Assembly: GCF_047663525.1 (NCBI RefSeq)
Contig: NC_092621.1
Location: forward strand, 8,552,501 to 8,616,500
Source of the DNA: Anas platyrhynchos
Lineage: Eukaryota > Chordata > Aves > Anseriformes > Anatidae
Direction: 5' to 3'
Length of the DNA stretch: 64,000 nucleotides
Part shown: positions 1 to 10,736 of the stretch, piece after piece
Position numbering within the stretch: position 1 is the stretch's first letter
Layout: each line of letters opens with the position of its first letter
Position numbers and translations under genes: made by a program
The notes under the pieces: model-generated
Databases searched by the model: none
Seen by the model: the letters and a program-made list of their open reading frames with translations, nothing else
Told to the model about the DNA's origin: nothing

Positions 1-2539
1 TGGCTGGGCAGTGCCTCCCTGCCCCAGAACGCAAACGTTTACTGAGCCAGAGGTAATCCATGGCGTGGTGGTGTCAGCAGGAGGGGAATTATATGGCTTT
101 TGCTGCTAGTTAAGGATCAAGCAGGGCTGTCTAGGAAGGGGTCACCTGGGGTAGCGCTCACCCCATTGTTGGGCAACAGAGTGAAGGGCACTGGGGTTCT
201 CCCCACCCCTACCTCCCCCTTCCCTGTGGTGGGTCACCCGTCCCTCCGTCTGGCTTTTCAGGCAGATAAGAGTTATTTTTATATGCTGTACAGCATGGTG
301 ATTTGTGAGGGACCTCACCAGCTTCCTCCTGGACAAAGCCCTTGACCCGGCAGAGTCTGAAAGTCTCCTTTCAGCTTTAACAGAGACAGAAAGCAAGGCA
401 CAGGGACACCTCAGGCCTCAACGAACACCACAGGAGACTTAGAGTACCTGTGGGATATCAGCTGAGGTCCTGCCAGCTCCCCACCTGCTGTTGTCCCCCA
501 AACCCTGTCCATCCCTGACACACACCATGAGCACCATATTCCCCCAGCCTGCTAGGGCCAGGCTCCCACCATGTCCCTCTGTGTGGGACCATCCCCAGCC
601 TACACTGCAGGTCTCCCCCAGGCCCCATGAGGAGAGCAGCAGGCTCTGAGGGTGCAAACACTCCCCCTGAGCTTCGAGCTGCCTGCTTGGGTCTGTTTTC
701 AATCCACAGATAAGGTGAAAGCTGGGGAAACCACAGGGCATCATCACTCTGGAGATAACAGGAGCCAGGCTTTTTTCTGTGAACACCCATGCTCTGAAAG
801 GGAGATGTTAAAGGGGAACAGCTGCAGGCTTGGAGAGAGGCACCAGGTGAATCGAATGAGGAGTGTGAAAGCACTAATCAATGCCCAGATGTATAATCAG
901 CAAATGTCACCTCAGATTTTGTGCATATCGGAGCAACACCATGGTGACTTAGACCCAAAGCAACTGACCTAATTTCATAGGACCTTCAGCTGGACATAAC
1001 TTCTGGTCATTTCTGCCAAAGGCTGTATTTGGTTTAGGGACACAGAAAAAAAGAGTCTCTGTAACATTTTGATGTATAAAAGATGCTGTAAGGTGCTGGG
1101 AGGTGGCTGGCTGGTGTGTAGGTAAAGCCTCCTGAAGGTTGGTTATGCACAGCTCTGAAGAACTTGCAGTTCAATCAGAAACTAAAGATTAGGCTGCAAG
1201 AAAAGAATAAGGAGCCTTTTTTTTTTTTTTTTTTTCAAAGAGAGCCAAATGCAGCTGTGGTCCTAACAAAAAGCCCTAAATTGGCACCAGGCGCCAGCAG
1301 CAAGACCTTGTTCTGTATCACACCAGCCACAGGGTGCCCAAATAGCATCCAGTATGAGCAATACCTGCCATGGGGGATTTGTCCTTATTCTCTTTTCAGG
1401 GAGGGGAAGGCCAGGGAGTGGGTGGCCACGCCAGCTTTCTCAGCCTTGAGGGCTGCTGCCAGCACGGACGTGAAGGCATCTGAAGGAAACCCCCGATAAG
1501 CTCTCACTATCGCGGCGGGGAGGAGATGCCGCAGATTCCTTGCAGACATGCACAAATCCCCTCGGACACTGCACAGACTCTTCCAGGGCCCCAAAAAGCC
1601 CTATAGGCATTGCAAAGGGGTGGAGGTTTGCCCCAGCATTGCCCAGACCCTATCACCCTTATGCCTTCCCACAGTCCCTTTAGCTGCTCTCATGCTGTTT
1701 TGGGAGACAGGATACGATCCAGATATGGTGGATCTTGTTGGCTTCCCATCAGTCTACGTGGGAAGCCATTTACCCAGAGAACCCCACAGAAGCTGAAAAT
1801 CCATCTGTTGGTGTCACCTGAACAAGAGTTATTTGTGTTTGCTCACATCGTTTCCCAGCACAAGTCCTGCACGACAGAAAAACTGGCAACTCCACAAACC
1901 AGCCCACGTCATGCAAAGGCACCAGCACAGAGTGTGTTTCCCAAAGCACATGGCACCACACATCAGTCATTACATGCAGTGCATGTGTTTCTAGCCCATG
2001 GTAAATACTAAATATTGTCACCTGTCTTTGTTGTCCCTTAGTTTGCTTTTACACACACTCGTATCAGACATTTCCTAGTGAAGAAGTAGTTGTTGCATAT
2101 TACCTTTACAATTTTGATTTAATAGGAAACTTATTGGGGTCAAAATATTGATTTATAATCTAATGAGAATGGCAGAAGGTCTGCACCTACCCCCAGTGTG
2201 AATGTGTGAAAGCTCACTGGAGCTGTCTCAGGGTGGATTTGCACAGATGTGATGGGCACCTGATCCCAGCACAGCCTCCAGGCTCTGCCACTGGAGCAAC
2301 ACAGAGCCAACCCCTAACAGGTCTGCAAGCCTATAGATGTAACTTCTTACACCTGAATGTGCATGCATCAAACTGCAGAACGAGGCACAGGAGCAGCTGT
2401 GCCTTCACGAGTAGCTGCTCCAGTTCATAGAGTCTACCAGGAAATATGTTGCTTTGCTCACATGGCTTGGCTGCTCACCCCAAGTCTCTTGAGCAATAAG
2501 TTCAAACTGTTTCTTTGTGCTCTGGGGTATGTAGTTCAT
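1..2539. other. Gene-free stretch
   Basis: No supportable gene. Noted inside: T19 at 1217-1235 and a CpG-bearing, GC-rich patch at about 1398-1580 with splice-acceptor-like sequences on both strands (see findings). Open frames up to 138 codons overlap on both strands without recognisable domains. Confidence 0.6.
1217..1235. repeat. T19 homopolymer
   Basis: An uninterrupted run of 19 T, with no adjacent retroposon body recognised on the minus strand. Confidence 0.95.
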
Positions 2540-2640
2540 CTCTACAAGTCCTTGACACAGGATGTTGCAGATGCTAAAAAGGGACCAAAAGATGGCTATA
2601 CAAATTCATGGAGGGAAAAAAACACCAGTGGCTGTTAAAC
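2540..2640 (+). mobile_element. Older CR1-like remnant
   Basis: The stretch with CAGATGCTAAAAAGG, ACAAATTCATGGAGGG and AGTGGCTGTTAAACAC follows the pattern of the 3' region of sauropsid CR1 elements (ACAAATTCATGGA followed by ATCAATGGCTATTA in family copies as I remember them). It is diverged, with small indels, and both ends are indistinct. Orientation is plus, opposite to the CR1 directly to its right. The identification is by recalled pattern, not by alignment. Confidence 0.55.
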
Positions 2641-2652
2641 ACAGGTGCCCTT

Positions 2653-2757
2653 CACAGAATCACAGAATTTCTAGGTTGGAAGAGACCTCAAGATCATCGA
2701 GTCCAACCTCTGACCTAACGCTAACAGTCCCCACTAAACCATATCCCTAAGCTCTAC
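2653..2757 (-). mobile_element. CR1 LINE, 5'-truncated 3' end
   Basis: On the minus strand this ends with two perfect ATTCTGTG units, the CR1 3' hallmark (plus-strand CACAGAATCACAGAAT at 2653-2668). Before them is the conserved CR1 3' stretch, seen on the plus strand as AGGTTGGAAGAGACCTCAAG and ATCATCGAGTCCAACC. Homology stops near 2757, so only about 105 bp of 3' noncoding tail remain, as in most avian CR1 copies. It looks younger than the other CR1 pieces in the window. It is inserted beside an older CR1-like remnant in the opposite orientation. Confidence 0.9.
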
Positions 2758-3390
2758 TAAGCTCTGTCACCTGAGCTGTGAATTGTTGGAGATTGTAAAA
2801 AAATCTGGGGAAATACATTTTTTTCTGTTCACACGTTCCTTTCATCATACCTAGGATCTCCTCTATGGGTCCAATCAGTCTGCATGACTGCTGCTCATCT
2901 GGTTGTGGTGCCCATTGGAACAGGGTGTCCATCACTCCAGTCACAGGAACAGAAGACCAGCAGTCTTTACTAGCACACTCTTGAGTTGCTGGGTTGCCCT
3001 GAGGTGAAACCAGGACACCCAGAACATATTCCCAGCTTTGCTGCTCACCAGCATGAGTCCTGGGCAGTCACTCCTTCTCCCTGCCTGGTTCCCCATCCCC
3101 AGTGGGTGACCACAACACCTCAGTCAGGAGCAGCTGGGGGGAGCAGGGGAGACCTTTGCAACTCACAGCGTGCTGTATGATGCTCACAAAAGCACCTGCC
3201 TTGGCTTAGTGCTGCATTGGCCATCATCTGCTATCAGCTCCACCTCCTCATTGCTATCTCCTCCTCTTCAGGAGAGTCAAGGTCATGCACATCTCAGCAT
3301 CCACTTCATCACTGGTCAGAGGCCCCCAAAGAAGAGGCAGGAGCGTCCTTCACATGCACAACAGGTCAGGCCGGCAGAGCAGCTCCCTCC

Positions 3391-3490
3391 ACTCACCAGA
3401 GCACCCACTGTAATGCCTACGGCGGTGCAGCAATTCAGTGGCATTTTAGATAAAGTGAAAGCTTTAGAAGAGGGAGAGCTATTGCGCCAC
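3391..3490 (+). repeat. Unidentified related sequence, pair 1 copy a
   Basis: Shares an ordered series of blocks with 7611-7700 in the same orientation: CAGAGCA, AC-GTAATGC, GCATTTTAG, AGCTTTAGAA. The copies are diverged, with indels between blocks. I do not recognise the family. The 127-codon open frame over it (3170-3553) has no recognisable protein features. Confidence 0.5.
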
Positions 3491-4912
3491 GTAGAGTCCC
3501 TCTTCTCCTTCCCCCCAGGAGCTGGAGGAAGCCACGTCGTGTGCGTCATTTAAAAGCAGACAAGAAGCAAAAGGCACTTGAAAACTCACCATGGGGAACA
3601 ATCGTGCCCTGGTTTAGGGCAGTAAATAACTGACTTGGTCCTGTTCATCTCATTTTATTGCCTTTGATGTTTGTATAGTGCTTAGCAGGGGAAAGCAGGC
3701 TAACGGAGCAGACAGCCTTCACAGGCACCTCCTTGTCCCTTCTGCATGGCCCCAGGAGGTGGCAGCTGGGGATGTGGCACCTCCACATCATGGTCACAGA
3801 TGGGTCAGCGTCCTGCTCCCTCACAAGTGCCATGGGGTTTGCCATGTCCCACCCAACCCCTCCTTTCCCTAATGCTGATGGTGCCTCAAATTTTGGATGT
3901 GAGCAAACTCCCCCAAATTCACAAATCCTCTTTTAAACCCACACCAGCATCCACCCTAGAAGAAGAAAAGGGAACATCTTATGACTGGCAATTTTGTGGG
4001 ATACAGTATATTTGTTGTGTGTAGCCACGGGGTGGTATGGGAGGAGACAGATGCCTAACCACAAGACAATCTGCTTGGGCTACGGCTGGGCTCCCAAAAC
4101 ATGTTTGTTCAAGAGCTTTGGATACATTCTGGTTTGTCATTATTTCTGTCATACAGTTACCCCAAGTTCTTTGGACTCCAGCTTGTTTGGAAGCACCACC
4201 AAAATACCCATCACAGATGCTTTGTTCCCATAGGCAACAGTGGGATGGAAGAACTCCTGCCCTGATAAGTGTCTGCGCAGAACGAGGTATGAGCCAGCAG
4301 CGACAAAAACATGTTTTGTTCTAGGTTGTCAGCACTGAGGAAAAAAGATGTTTATGATTTGAATTTGTTGATTCACACTTGCTAATAACAAGATCAATCA
4401 AGACAAAGAAACGGAGATTAATAAATCATAATCACCTTAAAGTTCTTAACAGACTGACCCTAATCTGTACGCAGGGTCAAAGTCTAAATATCCTGTCTAC
4501 ACATCTAGAGTAGGCAACTCATAAGGGATAATTATAAAAACTAAATAGCCATCTCTTTCTTGGAATGAAGATACATCCTTTGGCTAAGGCAGCACAGGAA
4601 TCATCCCCTGCCTGCTGACAACCCACGACCTGGAAGAAAACTCCAGTTCCTGTGGAAGATTCCTACAGTGTCAGCCAGTGCGTTGACTTGGATGACAAGT
4701 CACATATCTTACATAACAAAGACGGTGCTCCCACGCTCAGTGTCCCACCCAACCCGCTGTCTGTCTGGAAGGAGTGCATCCCTCCCCAGGTGCTGTCACC
4801 ACTTTCCGCAGCACTCAGTGTTAATCAGAGGGTTCCCTTTCAAGCGCTGACCCGTCCTGCTGGATCAGTCCTGCTTAGCTTTCAGCGCTTGATAGCATCA
4901 TAAGCCGAGGCA

Positions 4913-5240
4913 AACGTAAGCAAAGGATAGAAACAGTGGATAGAGATCTAAAATAGGCAATTACACATAAAGCAATGTTATGTTACGCACAAAGGTGCAT
5001 GAAATATGCTTGAAAAAAATAATCTGTGTAGATAGGAGAGTTGCTTAGAGCCCAGAATATTATCAGATCTGGAAAAAATGCCACATGAATGCGTCACTGG
5101 AGCATCATTGAATGGCTGTGCACAGAAAATGTCATAAAATGGGCTGTTGTATTCCCTTTCCAGCATACATAAATTATAATTTCATGGCTTCTGTAAATGA
5201 TTGACTAATAAGTGCCATGGGCCACTGTCTTGCGTTATAG
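4913..5240 (+). repeat. Unidentified related sequence, pair 2 copy a
   Basis: Shares ordered blocks with 17222-17520 in the same orientation: GTGGAT-AGATCT; TTATCAGATC followed by AAAAATGC; TGTA-TCCCT-TC; CAT-CA; and CTTCTGTAAAT-ATT-ACT. The best part is about 5055-5215. I see no open frame, LTR feature or CR1 signature, and the family is not recognised. Confidence 0.55.
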
Positions 5241-7610
5241 TTACCTGCTCAACTACACTGTTCCAGTCCAATCCCTCCTCACACCCTCCTCCCCTTTAAT
5301 AAAGCACGTTTTAATAAAACATCTCTTTCAGATCATCATTGGAGAGCAAATGAAGTCCCTTTGAAAAATATTTGCATATTCCTTCCATGGCTGCTTTCTA
5401 AGCCACCTGCTGGCACGGCTGTGGGGTAGCCTAATGCCAAGGAGAGACACCAAACACAACTGATCTGGAGCCATACGTGGTGGCTCCCAGGCCCTCTGCT
5501 CCATTATGGGAGCTGTAGGTCATACCAAGCTGCTGCTGCTTGGAGTCTTGCAGGGGACTAGATGAGAAGGATCAACGGTGAGAGTTGCTGCCAAAATCTG
5601 TCTAGCCTTAAAATGAAAGTCCCCTTGTGCCACAGGGGCTTGGCCACTCACTCATTCCCCCTCTCCATCCATACGTTAGTATTAATTAGACCAGAACACA
5701 CCTCATTAGCCTTGTGTCACAGCAGCCTCCCAGCCTGAATCCTGCCTCATGTACCTCTGACACCTGCTGGGAAACAAGGCCATGTCCAGAGGCAAAGATG
5801 GGGACAAGATTTCACACACACAAATCAGCTGCAGAGACCTCCTCGCCATCTGCGAGGCAGAACTGGTCTGCTGGCACTAGGAAATGTTGTTTAGACAAGT
5901 TTGTCTGGAAAGGGCCTTGGTGTTATTTGCACAGATTTCCCGTGTATTTTGCATTTGAGTCTAAGCCACACACAACAAAAAAGCACATGCAAGCATGCTG
6001 CAGTGAAGAAGCAACCATCACAACTCCTACGACTGAGATACTTTTACCTGCCTGAATCATAAATACATTCTTCCTTTTCTCTACTAGCATAAAGACAGTT
6101 GATAGAGGATATATACCTGGACAGATGATCTGCCCTCTTTCTCCATATCATCCTTTTCAAACTGGTTATAATAAACTCTTTGGAGCAAGGAGCAACTCTC
6201 CTATTTAATTTGTCTGGCAGAGTCAGGCAGAGCCTAGAGGTACTGCTGTAATAACCATCTGCACTGATGTGAGTTATAGCAAGGAGGATGCACAAAGAGA
6301 GATTTGCATCCGTTAGGGGTGAGTGAACATCACAGCATGAGCTCTGTGTGTTAGCACATTGGAGGAGCCACAATATACCCTAGGAGATGCATTTTGCTGC
6401 CATGGCTTTGGGTGCTGGAGGAAGACCCCCACGTGGCTCTCCCTGACATCGTGTGGTGTTCCCTCACAGTGCTGCTGTGTAATTCCTTAAGGTGATGCCC
6501 ATCAGGTGTGGTCTCCAGGCTCCAGCAGAGTGCCATCCCAGATCCCATTGATCATCCTGGAGAGTTCCTTTTGCCTATCAGTCATGCTCCTGTGCACCCA
6601 CAAGCTGTTTTCAGGAACTCTCCAGGGTAGTTTGCCAGTTTTATCAGTCCTGGTGTTGTCACCAACTGCTACATATGGCAATGAACCATCACCTCCTGTT
6701 GCTGCATGGATCACAAAGAATCAATGATTAACTGCAGAAACCTACACTCCTCAGAGTCGTGGATACTTACAGAGTCTGAGCTCAGCACCTCTAAATCTGT
6801 CTTTTGCTCTTCGCATTTCAGAAACTGTCACTGACATGTGATGCTGCTCCTATCTGGAGCAGAGTATGTGCTAGTGGGCAGAGGAGCCTTCCATTCCCCA
6901 CCTCAGACATACCTCTCCAAGACATTACTCCCAGAATAACTCAGCCACTTAGACAGGCATGGACAACTGACCATGTTGGGCCCTCTGTGACCCTGGGCTG
7001 CTATGAGCAACAGCACCAGCTGCAGCTTTCCCAGAGAGCAGGAAATCACCTCCACTCCATGTTTTCAAAGATCTTGACAGCAGGAGCCCACGCTATCTAA
7101 AAGAGTACCTATGGATCAAGGCTGTCCTCAACAGAGCCTCTCCTCTGGTACCTTCAAGCAGCAAGAAACTCAGTCCCTCAGTGTAATAAGAGCCTGTGTG
7201 GGTTGAGTCACTCTCTGTGGGGCAAACCTTCCCCAGAGCTAAAAGCCATCATAAACCTCACCACCTTCTGCTGTACCTCCACAAGCACAAAAGGAGAACT
7301 CTACGTGCATACTCACATGTGCATTTCCATGAAAAAGCAAGAGAGAGACTGAGTCGGTGCAACAAAGCGATTTGGAACAACAACAACAAAAAATCATTAT
7401 ACATACTTTCCCCCCATGATCAGGATGAGAACTAAACATATAACAGCTGTTGCTTAATGCATTCCTTGACAGCACACAGATATTATGCTGACAAGCAGCT
7501 CTTAAGAACCGAGATAGCAAAGGAGAAGAAGAGAAGCAATGATGTTAGTTACACAGAGAGCAGGTCAGACCTTAGTGTGACTTTAAAACAACCTGGTTTC
7601 CACTCCTTCA
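5241..7610. other. Gene-free stretch
   Basis: I see nothing that can be annotated. Two plus-strand AATAAA hexamers at about 5299-5326 have no upstream exon. Frames of up to 113 codons look random. Confidence 0.6.
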
Positions 7611-7700
7611 TTTATCAGAGCATTTACAGTAATGCAGTGGAGCACTGTAATAGCATTTTAGCAGCAGTAATAGCTTTAGAAAGGTGATATTTACTTCACA
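7611..7700 (+). repeat. Unidentified related sequence, pair 1 copy b
   Basis: Partner of 3391-3490. It reads TCAGAGCATTTACAGTAATGC, then AGCATTTTAGCAGCAGTAAT and AGCTTTAGAAAGG, matching the partner block by block. It may be an old dispersed repeat or a duplicated regulatory element. Confidence 0.5.
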
Positions 7701-10700
7701 CGGAAAGTGGAGAGAGCCACATCACAGGCACCCTTTAAAACCTGACTTGAAAAGTAGCCTTTGAAAATAAATATTGGTGTGGATCCTCTGCTAGCTGAGG
7801 GTCTGGATAAGACCAAATAACTCCCACCTGTTTCAGGTCTTTGGCTTTCACCAAAGCACAGGGAAAAGACGAGCAAAATACCACCCCCCATGCTTCCCAC
7901 ACGCTGGCCTCCTCCAGTGCACCATGGCAATGCCTCCCACGCTGGGCTCATCCCTTATTCCCGGCTCCAAGAGGTGGCAGCAGCACTCCTGCCTTCAGGA
8001 ACTGGCTCCTGGGTGGGACTGGCACCCTGTCCTGCCCTGGACACTGGGGAAAAGCGAGTGCACACTGACTCACTGAGATACCCTCCGTATCTCTAAGCTG
8101 AACCAACAGCTGCAGTGGGCAAAGCATAATATAAGACACAGGGAATGTGTATTGGATAGGATAGTTTTTGGAATTTGTATCTGGCTTGTTTTTTTCATGT
8201 TAATGAAGTTAGGAAAAACTCTTTCTGGGATTGAAACGAGCCCTGAATCTCTGCTTACCATTCCCAGGGGGAGGCTTGCCAGCAGTGCTCATTACAAACA
8301 CCTCTGCAGGAGTATCAGCTGCACTGATTCTCTCCAGATATCTGTGAGACTAATGGTTGAGGGCAAAGTCACAAACATGTCAGCAAGAGAAGAAAGACAA
8401 GAGAAAGGAATATAGCCTGTGTCCCAAGGACTGTACAACCTCTACAGATCAAGCACATGATGGGAAAATAACGAAGAGAACCAGGAAAATACCTTCCCAC
8501 AACCCGGGAGAAAACGCGTTGTATCAGATGGCCACATTTCAGTTCAGCCTTCTGGTGGTAAGACTTTCACTTGAGAAGGTTAGCAATGAAGTGCATGTCA
8601 GTGGGTGCAGTTTCTCTCCTACCCATGAGTGACACTAACCACAAGACCTAGAGGGACATCAGAAAGTGAAAACAGCATCAGATAATAGGATTAGATACTA
8701 GTGAGTTCTCTTTTATAACAGTTTTTAAATTATTATTATTAGTGACTGTTTAAAATTATTATTACTAGGCTTTTCTGAATTAATCTGGATTATAAGTATT
8801 AGTACTGCTGTAACTGGACTAATAATGACTTTATTATGTTTTGATTATATTAAGATTTCAATTAAGCTAACAGTAAGCTTTTGGCTCAATATGAATACAA
8901 TATGTCCTCTTTGCCCATAACAATATTCTGAGCACAGCATGAGAGAAGCCATCAGAAACACAAGGTTCATTACCAGGCACTTGCAGAGCTGAGAAAGCCT
9001 CTCCAAACAGTGATTTCAAAGACATGGTAAATTCCACCCAGCTCCTTTCCCTCCAAGTCTATCCTACCCTGTTTACCTGTTTGAGGATGCGTAGGGCAAC
9101 TCTTACTCTCGCAACAGCCACCACCATTCAGATAGATTTGGGCATCAGAAGCCAAAGTTTTGGTCAACTAAGACAAGGTAGTGAGAGCTGACGCTATTCA
9201 AATGCTCCTGTTGGGCCTTTTCCAGTCATCACCCTAAACAAGTATACCACCTACTCCCAACATGTGCCCACACATGCATACACATACCCATTACTTCTTT
9301 GAGTTTAGCCCTAAATTAATCCAAAGGGAGCTTTCTCACAAGTTTTTGTTCCTGTCAGAGAGGTGTGGGCTGAGATAACTGGTGAGGGAGGGATCACTTG
9401 TTGTCTTTGACCAACCTACAACTGGTTCAGGTTTAGAAGTACCACTGGAAACACTTCTCCAACAAAAGCCTCAGCTTAGAAGGAAAGAGAGAAATACGTC
9501 TCTCGCTGACATGCTCATTGCATCGCCCTCAGATCCTTTCTAACCTCATCTGCTCTAACTCTGCAACTTGGTTTGTGCAGAGGTCAGGCTGAACATTACT
9601 GAAAGCACCTGAAATCCCAGAAAGCATTGCAGAAACCTCATTATCACCCAAAACTCACTGCCAACATGCAGAGGCCTGGACTCATTTTTTGCTGTCAAGC
9701 TGACCCAACAGCGCTACTTACTTTAAATATCACTGTGCCAAACTTCTGCTGAAATCTATTGTTATCCAAGAAAAACGTTCATTCTGACAACATTCCTCTT
9801 TTTGACAGGAAAATAGTGTGGGAATTTAAAGCTTTTCAACCACCCTGGCTTTAAAGAATAGTTTTCAGCCTTCTCCACTCTTCATACTGTGGTTCACCAC
9901 TGTTTGTAACATGCAATGTTCTTCACTGAGATGCACTTACAGCAGCTGACAATGTGTTCATCCATCTAAAGGCAACAAGGGACAGTGTCACTTGGGTTGA
10001 AGTCTATTATTTCAGATTTTTTTTCTTCCTGTAACTTTTATATATATTTAACATGCGTAACAGTCTTTCCTGATTTGTCTCTGATTTCCACATTTCAGGC
10101 CCTCCCTAGGACAAGAAGAAAACAATTCCAGCCTCTCCTCCTTCCCACCTTCCAGCTGGCAGTTCATGAGCTCCTCAAGTCCTCTTGCAGTTGCAAGATC
10201 CTAAGTGCTTGAGGGGGACAGTCAGTGGGCCAGTCTGAAGGTAGCACTAGCACTAGCCCTGCTCTGCAAAGCCCACCAACGTGTCTGCCCTCCAGGATTA
10301 GACACAGGCAGTGACTCATTCCCCTTAAATCCATCAGCTCTCCTCCTTCTTTGGCTGTTTTTATATACATGTAAATATTTTTTTTTTAAAACGGCTTTAC
10401 AGAGTTGTTCATCAGCCTCCTTGGACTGTATCCTCCATTTCACTGGCATCTAATTTGCCAGTGATGTGAGGACATGGTTTATTTTTATGCCTGTGGTCAC
10501 TGCATTTCTCTACAAGATTTAATAAAGGGGATAGCTACTCTCCTGCCTTCTGCTCATCTCTGCTGTAGTATCTTGTCATCATGTCCTGCTGAATTCACCA
10601 ACCTGCTCTTCCTCCGGCTCCTAGAAATGACCAAGGAGTGATTTATAAGGGATTTAATAACACAAGACCCTTAGCTTTTCCTGTTCAAAATTGCCTTTTG

Positions 10701-10716
10701 AACTTTCTTCCAACAA
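7701..10716. other. Gene-free stretch with an AT-rich block
   Basis: No gene is visible. The segment 8700-8890 is strongly AT-rich, with repeated TTATTATTA and several TAAT/ATTA core sites. It may be low-complexity DNA or a homeodomain-site cluster. Confidence 0.55.
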
Positions 10717-10736
10717 TATATATACATGTATATATA
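10717..10736. repeat. Perfect 20-bp palindrome
   Basis: TATATATACATGTATATATA is a perfect inverted repeat without a spacer, centred on ACATGT. It is AT-rich and able to extrude a short cruciform. It probably arose as a TA microsatellite with a symmetrical interruption. Confidence 0.9.

Noticed and set aside
6502..6714. Minus frame with GKLPWRVPENSLWVH that looked retroelement-like
   Set aside because: No reverse transcriptase, integrase or LTR features nearby, and no family recalled. Kept as unassigned DNA.
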